From: Suillus spraguei
Lineage: Eukaryota; Basidiomycota; Agaricomycetes; Boletales; Suillaceae
Direction of reading: 5' to 3'
Length of the DNA: 64,000 nucleotides
Assembly (NCBI GenBank): GCA_016800925.1
Contig: JABCPU010000099.1
Location: 62,001 to 126,000 of the forward strand
This document shows positions 45,508-57,761 of this stretch, in pieces (positions within the stretch are counted from its first letter, which is position 1; each line of letters begins with the position of its first letter). The position numbers were made by a program, and so were the translations under genes. The notes under the pieces were generated by a model, which was not told where the DNA came from, searched no databases, and saw only the letters and a list, made by a program, of their open reading frames with translations.

Positions 45508-48398
45508 GTCACTGTCTTCTGCTAGCGCCCATGTCCAAGAATGCTTGCCGCGCAGTGCAGGGACTCAGAACACGAGCAAACGATCTCATAGGACATCAAA
45601 TGATTCTCAGGGATCTGGCCCGTCCAATAATACTCGCGCCATAGGTACTCTACAGGAAATCCTGACGTCCCATGCCCTGGTTCTGGACCCTTCCAGGAGG
45701 CCGACTCCCAATACTATTCGTTCGTTTTATATCTCCGCAAAAGCACGGGGCCAGTTGTCGCAGCTTGACTCAGGAATGCTTAGCGCTTTGATTGCTCTTT
45801 TTGGGTCCTTGTCTGTTGACTCAACAAGAAGATGTGTGTATACTAGTTCGCTCCTTCCCTATGTGAAACCTGGGCCTATAATTCGTGACTACTGGGCATT
45901 TGTTAAGGAAGTTGTATCATTAAAACAGCAGAGGGGCATGACACTGGTGCATTCAGATAGATATTGGATGATGCGAGCTGAATTGGCGAGTCTTTCTCCT
46001 TCCAAAGATGGCCAGCCCAATTGTGAGATATTTTATCTCATTCGTTTGTAGTTTGGTCTAATCGAATCGAGCAGATACACACGCATTTGATCGATCTCTG
46101 TCCCGCGCCCGAAAACAATACCTCCACTTTTCTCAACACGTTTTTGATCCAGATGTTCACGTTCCATATCTGACAGCGCTTTTGTCAAGCACAGACCCTC
46201 TCCATAAGCAGTGGGCCATTGATGCAATCACTTCCATCCTTCTCACTCATCCGTTTCTTCACGTGAAGGTGTTGAAAGTGTTATTGGGAATAGTTCATGA
46301 CACAGACACCGCTCTTTTGGGATCCATTCTATCAGCTATTTCAATCCGGGTCACTCGTTTTCCGTCGCCGTGTGGGGATACTACGGGGGTTTCTATTGTT
46401 GTACCTGTTGATGCTACCACCTTCACGTCTGCTCTTTCGGTGTTTCCATCACCCGTACCAAGTCCCTCCCCCCATGTGAAAGTCATCACGGAGCTGCTGC
46501 ATGAGGCTTTTTCATCCAACGTTCCACTAGTCCATCGGCGAAGCAATCTCCTTCTGTGTTCACTGCTGTATAGCTGCAACGGCAGTGGAATTCCCACTTC
46601 ACCGCTTGATTTTCCTTTGGATGGAGGTACATCCTTATGGCAGACCCTGTTTGCCCTTGCGATTCTCGAAGAGGTTACGCGAGCCGCGGGCCCAGCCCTT
46701 CTTAACGATCGTGCTCTCCGCGGACGTATCCAAGAGATGATACATTCTCTTCATAAGTCTTGGCTGCACCTCGTGCCCAATCAATCGCACCCCACCCTCA
46801 TTTCACGTGCTATTACAACTTCTCTTTTTCGCCTTTCCGGTGCAGTAGCAGATTCGAAGCTATTCGCAGCCTGCCTGGAATCAAGTACAAACTTCGGACT
46901 TTGGACTGGCGATTCTTCAGACACCATAGAGGGACCCCAGTTAACAGCAATGGCAGCGACGCACCTCGCTGCCTTGATGCAAGTCCGTGGGTGTAGAGCG
47001 GAATTGGTCATGAAGACGTTAAGTTCCTACTCCACTGACGTGCAGCACCAATGTGTTGTCGCGTCTGCAGCTGTCAAGGATCTCATTCATCGCGATATTG
47101 AGCTTGCCCGCATATTGTACAACATTGCTGTCCACAGTGGACGCGACATCGATGTTGATACCGCATATACTCTGGCCAGGGCACTCCCACCTCCTCATGC
47201 TGTGAGGTTTCTTAAGCATGAACGGTTCTCCCGAGTACAAGTAGGAGGCCTCCTGAGCAGTATTGCTCGCTCCCTCAAGGAGACGAGGCATCAATATTAC
47301 GATACTGATCTGTTCGATGACATTGGGATGTCCCTCCGCATACTCTACGCGACCTGCCCTCCCCCCATTCACTTCCGTGGGCATCTTCAACTTCTTCTAG
47401 CCGAGCTATGCGCGAGGGGCAGTGGGCCCCAGGCCACGGTTATTATTGCTAACGCCATCAAATTCCAACCAGCCTTCTTTCAGTTTTCGTTCTTGCTACG
47501 GCTAGTTCGCCTCTTTTTGCGTCGCAAGCAATTTCGTTGCGCGTTGCGAGTGCAGAAATTTATAGTTGACGCACGCGGGAGATCCGTTGTCAACCTACGC
47601 CTACGTCACACGATCACTACACGCCTCTGTGCGACAACTAGTAGACGCCTATCCATGGATAATTTTGTTCCAGGGCGCAAGTTGTATACCCTGTTTCAAG
47701 GTGGTCGTTTCTCATTCAAGGGCGTTATGAGCAGTGGCCCAGTACATAACAGAGTTCTACAAGATTTAATCTACGCTAGGCGACCGCATGCGGCAAAGGC
47801 TGCCTTTAGTCGTGTTGCAAGCAAGGTGGACACTAAAAGCCGGACAATCCTAGGCAACACACTTTTGCACGGAGTCGTTACACGTTCGGTCCCAAGAAAC
47901 GGCAGACTTGTCCGGAAGCTCCTGGGACTCCTTGACAACCTCATGAGGTACCAGCAGTTTGCGCCTGACAGGATAACTGTCAACATCATTTTGAAGGTGC
48001 TGATAGCTTGGAGGACTGCGTTTGATTATCGGCGTTTGCGCGCGCTGTTCGATCACATGGTTCGTGGTGGATACCCTGCAGGGATCTATTCCCCTTCCCA
48101 TCCGCCCTTCAGCACTCCGCTTTTGCGCATCAGTGGAACGCTTACGTTACCAACGCTTCCGCCTTACATATCATTTGAAAAGCATGCGAAGCCGATGCTC
48201 AAGATGTTTATCAAGGCATTTTACCTACGGAGTGATGTGGAGGCTGCACGTACGGTGGTAGAGATTTTGAAGATCGAACAGCAGAAGGCTACATTGCAGA
48301 GGGAGCGACGGTCAGTGGCGCGTTTGAGAGGGATGAAGGCAGAAAGTAATACGACCCGCAGGGATGACACGACTCATGTTCATAATGATAGATTATAA
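45508..48398 (+). CDS. Putative pentatricopeptide-repeat (PPR) type protein
   Basis: The coding frame runs from an acceptor at 45507 through 46022, a 52-bp intron (46023-46074, GTGAGA...GAGCAG), and on to a stop at 48396-48398: over 900 residues. It has no ATG at the 5' end of the open frame, so a short upstream exon is missing from my model. The protein is helical throughout, with many basic residues. Near 47950-48065 it shows a PPR-like repeat (PDRITVNIILKVLIAWRTA followed by ALFDHMVRGGYP), and a tail with YLRSDVEAARTVVEIL. PPR proteins bind organelle RNA, typically in mitochondria. The assignment rests mainly on that one repeat and overall helicity. Confidence 0.6.
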
Positions 48399-48642
48399 TA
48401 GACTTTGGCTGCCACTTTGAAGAGGAACTGTTGAAAACTTTATCGTTTTTTGTCCATTGCACGGTGTTGTGATCACAGTAGCTTCGACGTCAAAAGGTGT
48501 GGTACACGCTGACTTATGTAACACTGGAGGATTTCTTATTAAGGTGGCTGTGCTTGCTGTATTACTTCATTCAGTGTCAGTGGCACTTGGTCCTGTTTTA
48601 TAAACGACCACCATCTACGCGCGCTCAACTTCACTCTTCGAT

Positions 48643-50602
48643 ATGTCGATGACTACGGAAGTCATTTCTGTCAATGGTTTAGATTCGGGCTCTACAAGCT
48701 CTTCAATGTCTATTCGAGCTACCAAGGTAAGCAGAGCGTTAGAACTTAACGGGCCCCTACTGAGCAGCATGTCTCAGCGTAAATTCGACGATGCCCTACA
48801 AAGCCTCGATAGTGCCGTAGCTCCGGTGAAGTCCTTACATGAAAGACCAACAGCTCCCAAACGACCACACATGACCCGCTCTCTCTACTCTACGCTTGCC
48901 AAGTATGGGATCCAGTCTAAAATGCCAAAACCACCTATCGAGTCAGTCAAATTTCGCGGTTTGCGACTTGGAAGTCTCTGAACTGCTCTCGTCTTGCTCT
49001 ATTCTCAGCAGTACTCCGGATAAACATGATATTTCTAAGGCTGCTCCTCACCTGGCTGCAATCTTGGCACGCGCCAAGAACAAAGGAGCTACCCCTTTTG
49101 CACACCCCAGCCTTCCAGCATCAGCTTCGTTCACTTCGGAATACCGCCCATCGTCCACTCAGTCGTTTTTATCTCGTCTATCAACTTACAAGTTAACAAC
49201 ATATGCAAATAAGCCGCCCCAAATTGATGCTGTGGCTGCAGCAAAGTGCGGTTGGACAAACGATGGCAAAGACAGGCTAGTGTGTGGAATTTGTGATGTT
49301 TCATGGGTTGTCGCGGGGCGAGATGGTATGACTCGAGAAGCCGGTAAGGTTTAGAAGGTAGGTAAATGACAAGGTACACTACTGAGCATTTTTCTTTCAT
49401 ACCATAGCCAATGCTCTTGTTGAGAAGCAGCGCATGCAGTTGGTGGAGATGCACAAGGATGGATGCCCTTGGCGTACTAGGCAGTGTGATTGTGAGTTTT
49501 TTTTCCCGTTGAGCTGCACTTGGTCTCCTTCCTTATCCAATTCATTAGCGTCAATTTACCGCGTGCCGCTGCAAGCACCAGCTGCCATGGCACGGGACAT
49601 CAAATCCAATGCGCTCGCTCTAGAGCCTCTGTTGACAGACGTTATGATCAAACATCCATTGGTAAGTCAAGCTGCAGCATTTTCCTGTGCAGTACTTATT
49701 CATTTTGTCAGTCGACCTCTCAGCTTGCCTCGCTTCGTTCAGCAATAACATCAGTCAAGCCTCCTCTGGCGCAATCCACATCCGAGAATGAGTCGGCAAT
49801 GCACATCGATGCAGACCCTGAGTCATCTGATACCGCAATTGTGACTGCCCTCTTTGGCTGGTCTTTGGCTCCGCCTGCTCCTCCCTCGGAACGTAATCGT
49901 ACTCCGTCATCTGCTCGAATAGCTACCATGTCCAGGCCAGCTTCCCCGTCTCTGTCTAGATCTTCATCAGTTCCGCGTGCCCTTCAATGGGGGCGGGCAG
50001 ATTCGCCATCTCTGAGGTCCTCTTCCCCTCTTACTAGTATTCCACAGTTGGGAGGTACGCGTACGCCACGGCTCAGCGATATCGGGAAAAGCGCTCGGGA
50101 TGCGTCTCTTCTACACTGTTCCTTGTGCCAACGACGCGTCGGCCTTTGGGCATTCACTCCTCAGTCTGCTTCATCACCGGCAGACAGCAGCCCAACATCG
50201 ACAAAGAAGAGGCAGTTTGATGTGCTGAATGAACATCGATTGTATTGCCCATTCGTCGTCCTCTCGACGGTGGTACCAAAACTGCCCACGCCTTCTACCT
50301 CGCCTCTTCCTACAAATGTTGCGGCAGATAGCGCAATCGAGGGGTGGCGTGCTGTGCTTACTGTTGTCCTTCGACACGGACTGAGTGAGCGGCAACGGAA
50401 TGCACGTTTGTCACTTTCCGGAGGGGATAGTGAAATCATGCATGGTATTGATGACGAGCTTGAAGGCGTAGAAGCTATGGTAGCGGGAGTAAAGAGCAAA
50501 GGGGTGAGTTCTATGCGCATAACTAGAGTCTTGATCGAAGACTAATCGCACATCTTGCAGGGACGAGAACTGTTGAAATATGTTAAAGGACTGTTGGGTT
50601 GA
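48643..50602 (+). CDS. C3HC zinc-finger protein, NIPA/Rsm1-like
   Basis: The ATG at 48643 starts MSMTTEVISVNGLDSG. Introns at 48942-49008 and four further short ones (beginning near 49344, 49491, 49660 and 50502) join into one frame ending GRELLKYVKGLLG at 50602. The C3HC domain reads YKLTTYANKPP, AAAKCGWTNDGKDRLVCGICDVSW, then MHKDGCPWRTRQCD. The second, Rsm1-type domain has LLHCSLCQRRVGLWAF and NEHRLYCPFV. A Ser/Pro-rich linker (RPASPSLSRSSS) separates the two. Fission yeast Rsm1 acts in mRNA export; vertebrate ZC3HC1/NIPA acts at the nuclear envelope. The fungal role here is inferred from the domains. All splice sites are canonical. Confidence 0.88.
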
Positions 50603-51538
50603 TGTGTATCTTGTATTCGTGCTTGCTTATTATCATCAACTGTTCGGACAATATTCCAATCTCGATATTTCCCCAACCGAAGAAAGACATCAGCTTTCGA
50701 AATCGTCCTTGTAAACGTAGGAATCTATTAATGCTCGGCGGAAACATACTGTATGTGGAACGAACAACACGAGAACAAATTGCGATCTGGATCAACCACG
50801 AATTTCATTTATGTAAACTTTTCAACTCGTGTCTATCTGTAAGGAAATGATATCATTCCTCTTGCACATTCCCCGCCCTTCCTCTTGAAAAAAAATTGGA
50901 TGGGGTGTCGAATTCTTCCGATAGAAGTGAGTACGTCTCATAACACCCTGCAACAATCCCACTGTCAAGAATGCGGTCGTACGAAATGATAGTTCGAAAC
51001 CAGTCTGATGTATCATCACATTATAGTATTGCAGAGAGCTAAATGATAAACTGCATGTGCAATACAAACCAGCGTATGAATTGCGTCTGAATAGTTTGCT
51101 GGAGCTTGCTATCAGTGCACAGGGCGGTGATGTCGACATACCTGTTTTTAGAACCTCTGTCGATCTCGGCATGTCATCAGTGAATTCACGAGTCCGTGAT
51201 ATTGTAGCTGTGGGAACTACATCAGCAAACTACCAAGTTTGTCTATAGAAGACTTAAATTTGCATTGTAGCTACAGCTAACCACAGAACTCTACAGTTCA
51301 CACAAAGTTCACAGCATACATTAGCTACAGCACCACTTACTTACAGTCACTCACAGAGTGGCAGTTTCTTCCAGACTTCGACTACTTGTACAGGACTCTT
51401 CAAGTTTGCTCAGTACTATAGCGACCTCTGCTTCATTTCATGGCGTTGTTTGTCTTCAAAACAGAAGTGGATATCAGATCGATAAAGAGATGTACACGAC
51501 ACTATCGAGGGTCAGAACATGAAGAGACATGATGTGTC
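50603..51538. other. Intergenic, transition to repeats
   Basis: Nothing recognised. A CAACTACAGTT/CACAGTTCACA-type low-complexity section occupies 51260-51360. It marks the edge between the gene block and the right-hand repeat block. Confidence 0.45.
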
Positions 51539-52120
51539 TGACAAAACCAGATGAGTTCGCACCTTTGGGGAAGTGTGCACCTCACTGCGCCTTTCCCGCG
51601 CCTTTCACTGACACGCACCAAACTGGTCTGGTGCATGGCTGACTAAGCACTACTGCAGCTGAAAAATAGTATCAGGACTATAATAACTTAGTGTCCCTCT
51701 ATTCAGAAATCAATCTATGACCCAGAACTGAAAGTGTCTTTTTGTTTGTAAAGGTTTCGCTTATCCTTCGCTGAAGTTGGTGAAAAGCAAGGCTCACCCA
51801 CCATACTCCACTGTGATAATCAGGCAGCCATCATTCTTACCAAAGATGTGCAATTGTGCATGTGCACAAAGCACATCCAGTGTAAGTACCACTTTGTGCA
51901 TGATGATCTAGTGGCAAAAGGCGAAGCAGTCATACATTACATCCCAACAGACAACATGGTGGCAGACATCCTCACAAAACCACTAATTCATGACAAGCAT
52001 TGGAAATTCACCAAGGCCATGGGTCTGCGATTTTGCATGAGTGAGAGTGACAAAACCAGATGAGTTCGCACCTTTGGGGAAGTGCGCACCTCACTGTGCC
52101 TTTCCCACGCCTTTCACGTT
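51539..52120 (+). pseudogene. Ty1/copia remnant: RNase H end between two LTR-like direct repeats
   Basis: The frame around 51765-52063 encodes the C-terminal end of a copia polyprotein: TILHCDNQAAIILTKD, CTKHIQCKYHFVHDDL and YIPTDNMVADILTKPL, then a stop. A direct repeat of about 80 bp beginning TGACAAAACCAGATGAGTTC occurs both before it (from about 51539) and after it (from about 52048), probably the start of the LTR in each case. Everything from integrase through most of RT is gone. Confidence 0.85.
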
Positions 52121-53280
52121 TGACCGCACTTCATCACACTTTGTCATGTTTTGTCATGCTTCATTGCATCAGGAAATTCACACATTCCTTGACGTGCCCT
52201 TATGCGGACTTATTTACACTTAACTGCCTTGGTGAAATTGAATCTACTTGTCCAAAATTTCAATGTGAATGAATTCAGAAAAAAAAAAGTTGAGATATAT
52301 TAATATACATGTTTTATTGTATTTCGCACTCAAAAAATATAAGATATGCCAGGTGAATGATGTGAGAGAGAGCAAACAAGTTTTGAGATAAGTGAGTTAA
52401 GCTGATTAAGCATGTTAAGGAATGTGTGAATTTCCTGATGTGTGCTTAATCATGTACATGCTTCAGTGTGCCTCAGAGGTGCTTGGGTGCACATGTAATA
52501 GTGGAGAGGTTAGGGATTTCTCAAGCGAGCCTCATGGTGTCTTAGCGAGCTCATCCCTATTATATAATGGACCCTTGTCATGTAATTTTCCCTCAGTCGT
52601 TCTCTCATCCTTCCTTTGGATAGCAGCTGAGGTATGCACTTACTGTCATTAATATTTACTTTATATCTGACTATGTAGTAGCGCAGTATATGCTGTTTTT
52701 ACTTAGGTGAATAACTGTCACGAATTCCAAATACAAATCATTACTCTTTTCTCAATTTCCCTAAAGCGTCTAAACCCAGCACTAAGACAAACACAAACTC
52801 CATCGAAATCCCTATAACCGCTTCTATAACCGAACTTCCTGATGAAGATGAAGAGATCTTTTATGATGCTATCGGATAAGATAAGATAAGATAGTATCAC
52901 GTGATCTTAGAACCTTCTAGAATATGATGTCATAACAATGTCACAACTATCACATCGTACGATTCTTGTTTCTATTTTATGATTGGCTAGTAGTTTCAAA
53001 CTCAGTTTATATCTCAGTTTCAATATGTGTATATAGTTAGCTAGTTTCGCTATAGTAGTTCTTTAGTTCAAACCTCTTGTATCTACAACTGTAGCAATCC
53101 AAGACGTCCTTGCTCCTCTCTCTCTCTGTGACAACCTTAGTTTGAGTCCTAGTCTCTGCCCTAGCGTTAATTTGTTTGTGGGTTGTGACAATAACAGTCA
53201 TTCTCTCATCATTCCTTTGGATAGCAGCTGAGTGTGGTATATGCTGTTTTTACTTAGTTTTGTCAGTGTCTATTTGCAGA
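52048..53280 (+). repeat. Copia 3' LTR, rearranged and interrupted
   Basis: From TGACAAAACC the sequence continues through CTTAGCGAGCTCATCC, ATATAATGGACCCTTGTC and CCTTTGGATAGCAGCTGAG to TATATGCTGTTTTTACTTAG. The last part occurs twice (about 52600-52710 and 53205-53270), on either side of the LTR-4 insertion. The middle block also appears at 63379-63500. The right limit is not certain. Confidence 0.65.
52716..53190. mobile_element. LTR-4 solo LTR, TSD ATAAC
   Basis: A 475-bp unit starting TGTCACGAATTCC and ending GGTTGTGACA, with exact ATAAC repeats on both sides (52711-52715 and 53191-53195). The ends TGTCAC and GTGACA are inverted. No other copy is in the window. It sits inside the copia LTR and is therefore the younger insertion. 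Its orientation is unclear; TGTGTATATAGTTAG near 53025 might be the TATA region on the plus strand. Confidence 0.85.
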
Positions 53281-54126
53281 GGTGAATGAAGGACAAGACT
53301 GTGCTAATATTGTATCATTGCTCATACTAGTAGTGAACTGAAAACTACGAACCAATGTGACAACATATAATTTGGACATACAAACAATATCGCCAGAATT
53401 CACATAGTACATATATTAAACATAAAAACAAAACAAGGAAAGTGCCAACCAACAAAATCAATCAAGCTGGATGGTGACATGCTGCACATTTTCTAAGTTG
53501 TCTGTGATGTGTTCAGACACCAGTCCATCCTGGGATACCAGTATAATGAGCTTACTGATGTGCAGATGTCCTTGTCCAGATAGAGGGGCCTGAGTGTGAT
53601 GAGTCCAACTGTGCCTCTTGAAGATAACTTGCATATGTCCTAGTCCAAGGTCCACATCATCCAACCTCTTCCCTGCAGTTTTAGCTTGGAATTTTAACAA
53701 GCTTGACAAAACCTCATTTTCTCATAGTATTGAATCTGCAAGGTCCTTCTGAGCTTGAAAAACATTGCACTTCACTCTTATAAGGTCCATCATTAGGTTT
53801 GCTTCACCATCAGATGAATCTTTGACAGACTGTTGAAATGCCAATCCTTTTGAGACTCTACAAAAATGTCAAAAGAGGACTGACTTACCATAGCATTGAA
53901 ATTATCAATAACTTCCAATAGATCTGACACACCACTATGTCAACTGGTGTGCAGATTCAAACAACATGGCTTGTGAGAGTCCCTATCACTGTTGTGGTAG
54001 GCCTGGAGAGCATTTTGCAAGTATGAACCAGAAGTGCCAAGTGATAAGGATTGTATAGTAGAAATTGTCATTATGCTCTGTGAAGAATGAGTATTGGAAA
54101 ATGCCGGGCCTGTATAACTGTCTGAA
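53281..54126. other. Unassigned stretch before the Plavaka gene
   Basis: The minus-strand frame 53458-53709 (MSSLLKFQAKTAGKRLDDV) has no known motif. The region may belong to the 5' part of the Plavaka element, but I could not find its terminal repeat. Confidence 0.4.
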
Positions 54127-55921
54127 TTGTTCAGGACTTTGTATCTCGATGACTTCAGCATGCTTGAAGCTTCAAGTTATTGTCCCTTGTGCAGAAAGAG
54201 ATTTAAAGATCACTCATCTATTGCTTGCCATATGAGTCAACCATTATCTGGATGTAATACCTGGCTTGAGGTCCTGATCCAACTTGAGCAATCCAGCTGC
54301 TGCTCCCCTCTGCAAGATCACCCCATAGAAGTGGATGACATTGAACCTTACATATCTGAGCCCTATGAGCCAGTGGGATTAATGGATTTTGGTGACTTTT
54401 GTAGTAAAGGAGAGAGTATTGAGAGAGCGCCTCAGGACAAAACACAGGATGAGAGCAGTGAAGTAACAGACCATTTTCCCAATCCCTTACTTGCCTTCGA
54501 GGAAAGATACACATTTTTGAGCCTATTAGTCTCCGACGAGAACAGTACAGTAAGCAAATCTCTATTATCTGTTCAGCTGTTGGAAAGAATGGCAAGTCTC
54601 ATTGTGGCTTCTGCGCTTGGGATTAAGCATGGGGAAGATAGATTTATTTCTAGCCCTTGAAATGGTCAGTGTCTCCCAACTTCAAGGTCATCACTATGGC
54701 TTAAACTTAAGAGTATCTAGATCAAAGACTTATCTTTATCATTCCACTTGGCAAGAGAGTTACAGGGCTGAGCTGAAATGTTGCCCAGTGGTCTGCATTG
54801 GAAGTTGCAAGTGATCACTACAATGCATCCTACAAAGTCACCCATTGTTCTGTACTGGTGTGATCCTATCAAGTGCATCTCAAGTATCTTCAACCAACCA
54901 TTGTTTCATGATTATATGGACTACAGCGCTCGCAGAGTATATACTTGTGTGCAGAAAGTTTGCCATGTGTATACTGAATGGATGACAGGAGATCATGCTT
55001 GGGAAATGCAGGTGCATGACATATTAAAGGGCAAAATTAATTGCTCATATCTCCTTGAAGTCTGATTTACCTGTAGGTGCAACCCTGCTTGGCATGATTT
55101 TATCCTTGGACAAGACTACTGTTACGAACTGGGGTGGCGTCACTAGCGACAGTGAAAAGACACAGCCGGTCTGCTGGGATGTTCTTACAATGTCCAAAAG
55201 AGGACAAGGTGAAAGTACAAGGAACGCGTTCCAAGTACAATCAAGGGTTCGGCCTCAAAGACAAGTCTAAGAGGTTCTGCAAGAATAGAGACTAAGACTA
55301 AGGAGTGCTTAGACTTAGAAGTGATTCAAGATGACTTAGGTTGGAGGCCTAAGCGAAGGAGATTCCAGGTAAAACCCAGTAAGATTAAAGTAAAGAATCT
55401 ACTACAAGTACACTGTGCTTATATAGGTAGATATGTGCGCACAGACCAGGTAACCGTGAGAATGTAACTGTGTATCCTAATAAGGAAGGCATGTGTTGTA
55501 CAGATGCGTTGAGCATATGAGTCAGAGTCATGTGACATGATATACAAGTAAGAGGATAAAGGGAAAAATGAATAGGGGCACGTACGACTGTAACAACTAC
55601 TATTACTTTATTGACAGGTGATTGTGTTGCTCATCCACTCCTCATCAGCCTTGCCAATCTTTACATGAACACACACTCAAAATCATTGACCAACTCTTTT
55701 GTCCTCACTGCACTTCTACCTGTGCCAAAGTTTGTTCATAAGAAAAAGTGCATGAGGGGTGTGTTGCAGGATTGTCTCATCCACCAATGCCTCGACATCA
55801 TTTTATGGTCACTGAAACAGGCTGCTGAACATGGTGTCATGTTGTCTGACCCCATCAGGCGTAGTTGTTATTGCTTTACTACCCTCACAAGTTATATTGT
55901 TGATACACCCAAAGCAATGAT
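54127..55921 (+). pseudogene. Plavaka-type (CACTA superfamily) transposase, broken
   Basis: The N-terminus has the C2H2 finger typical of the family (YCPLCRKRFKDHSSIACHM followed by QPLSGCNTW). Further on are WLLRLGLSMGKIDLFLALEM, HWKLQVITTMHPTKSP, VLYWCDPIKCISSIFNQPLF, ARRVYT, VYTEWMTGDHAWEMQ, GATLLGMILSLDKT, then after the inserted LTR TGDCVAHPLLISLANLYMN, LLPVPKFVHKKK and SYIVDTPKA. A frame change near 54555, the LTR-1 insertion (55120-55595) and the abrupt cut by another LTR at 55922 kill it. The C-terminal half, including later catalytic residues, is missing. Confidence 0.85.
55120..55595 (-). mobile_element. LTR-1 solo LTR in the Plavaka transposase, TSD ACTAC
   Basis: Starts TGTTACGAACTGG, ends CGTACGACTGTAACA, with perfect ACTAC duplications at 55115-55119 and 55596-55600. 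The transposase frame reads LSLDKTT before it and the coding text resumes after it. Orientation is minus, as in 1753-2216. Confidence 0.93.
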
Positions 55922-56395
55922 TGTTACAGTCGTACGTGCCCCTATTCATTTTCTTTGTCTCCTTTACTTGTATATTACATAATGTGACTCTGAGTCACAT
56001 GCTCAACGCATCTGTACTATAGTTACCTTCCTTCTTTGGATACGCACTTATATTCTCACGTCTCTCTTGGTCCGTGCGCACATATTGGCCTATTTAAGCA
56101 CATTGTATTACGCTTGTATACTTTACTTTAATCTTACTGGGTTTTACCTGGAACATCCTTCGCTTAGGTCTCCAGCCTAAGTCGTCTTGAATCGTCTCTA
56201 AGTCTAAGCACTCCTTAGCCTTAGTCTCTATTCTCGTAAAACCTCTTAGACTTGTCTTTGAGGCCGAACCCTTGATAGTACTCGGAATGAGTTCCTTGTA
56301 CTTTCACCTTGTCTACTTCTAGACATTGTAGAACTTCCCAGTAGACTGTCTGTGTCTTTTCACTGTCGCTGGTGATGCCATCCCAGTTTGTAACA
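55922..56395 (+). repeat. LTR-1 at a recombination junction
   Basis: A complete LTR-1 (TGTTACAGTCGTACG to CCCAGTTTGTAACA), but its flanks differ: ATGAT on the left is Plavaka sequence and CCGAC on the right is internal LTR-2 sequence. It lies inverted to the copy at 55120, only 326 bp away. Confidence 0.85.
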
Positions 56396-57060
56396 CCGAC
56401 TCTACCTTTGGTAGTCTTATCCTGTCTGTTTCTATTCCAGACCTTGTCCGGAGTAATCTATACTATCTCTACACCATATCCGGACCTACTCCTCTCTAGT
56501 AGTCAACACTTCCTCTAAGATCCACAGAGCTATGCTCGTCCGATCATCTGCTCGTCTGATCATCTGCTCGTCCGATCATCTGCTTGTCCGATCATCCACT
56601 CATCCGCTCTTCCACTCTTCTGCTCTTCTGCTCTTCTGCTCCTCTGAGCTCCGGACTTTCGGACCTCTGGTCCTCTGGATCTATCCTATCCTATCCTCCA
56701 ACATCTGTTGATTATCTTTTCCTCCAGAGCATTGCTCCTATCCTGCCCTGGACTTTGTCCAGCAGTCCATCTCTCATCCATTCTACTTGGGACTTGTTTC
56801 CAGTAGTCTTACCATTATTCCTTGTCATCCGGAAATAGTTCTGGCATGTTTCCATGCTCATCCAGAAGTCCTTTGGAGCTCTATCAAGCTATCCTGCCTT
56901 AGAGTTCATCTGGACTTCATCCAAAGTTAAGGGCACATACTCGGGTAAGGGGCACAGTGCACGAGCTGAGGCCAAGCCCCTTTGACTTTCCAAACCTCTG
57001 GTACAACCCCATGTAAAGCCAGGACTTCTTAGTAGCCCCAAGTTTTGCATGGTTGTAACA
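56396..57060 (+). repeat. LTR-2 right part
   Basis: Matches LTR-2 from its CCGACTCTACC block (7366 in the first copy) to the end GGTTGTAACA. The left 700 bp are absent because LTR-1 abuts at 56395. The 8-mer run (56530-56640) is short and degenerate here. Confidence 0.85.
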
Positions 57061-57600
57061 GGCTCTCTCAGCAGCAAGTCAAAAGCTGATCTTCTCAAAC
57101 TTGCACAAGCTCTGGACATATCTCTTGATGGTGCTCAAAACCATCCTGAACATGTTTCCTTGATTCAAGCGCAGCTTTATGGCTGCCCACAGCTGAAGGA
57201 TGATCCAAAATTTACTGGCCTTTATGGCCATCTCCCTCATGGGCAGAAATGCACACACGCAAGCATGGTTGATGAAAATGCTGCACTCAGGCCAGCTGAG
57301 CCACTTCCAGTTGACCATCCCATGATCCGTCATCAACTCAACAACTTGCAATATTCAATGGACTCATCTTCATCCACTACTCCCCATTATTTTCCTGCAC
57401 TATCGATGTCTGATCCCCCCTCAACTGTTTATTCTGGCATTACACCTACTTTACTTCCTCATAAACACCCGCATCACCCATTCTCTCCCCAGCATCATGC
57501 ACCCAACAATACACAGTATCATATGATTCCCCATCATTCTTTGCACAACTATCATATACCTGTGCAAGCTCATTCAAGTGCACCTCATTTTTCACATTAG
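57061..57600 (+). pseudogene. SAP-like domain protein fragment
   Basis: After the LTR end the plus frame reads GSLSSKSKADLLKLAQAL then DISLDGAQNHPEHVSLIQAQL, a SAP-like DNA-binding motif, followed by DDPKFTGLYGHLPHGQ and a His/Pro/Ser-rich region up to a stop at 57600. Proteins of this form are common in Agaricomycete repeats, but I cannot name the family. The true N-terminus is lost to the LTR. A Cys-rich segment in the next 160 bp may belong to it. Confidence 0.5.
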
Positions 57601-57761
57601 TTACTCTTAATCCTTATACATGGTCACATAATCAGTTCAATAGTATCAATTGCACATTTCTGCCACCTCATACGGATTGTTTCGAGTGCCATTGCCTCTA
57701 CTTCAGTCCCCAATGCACAACTTCACAACACACTGTACAAATGGTGCCAACACTGCAGAGT

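Noticed and set aside
48727..48767. Possible 41-bp intron (GTAAGC...GAGCAG) in the C3HC gene
   Set aside because: Splicing would bring a TAA into frame at once; the unspliced reading stays open to the next real intron.
57049..57060. ATG at 57049 as the start of the SAP-like gene
   Set aside because: These bases belong to the end of the LTR-2 fragment, so the original start is lost.
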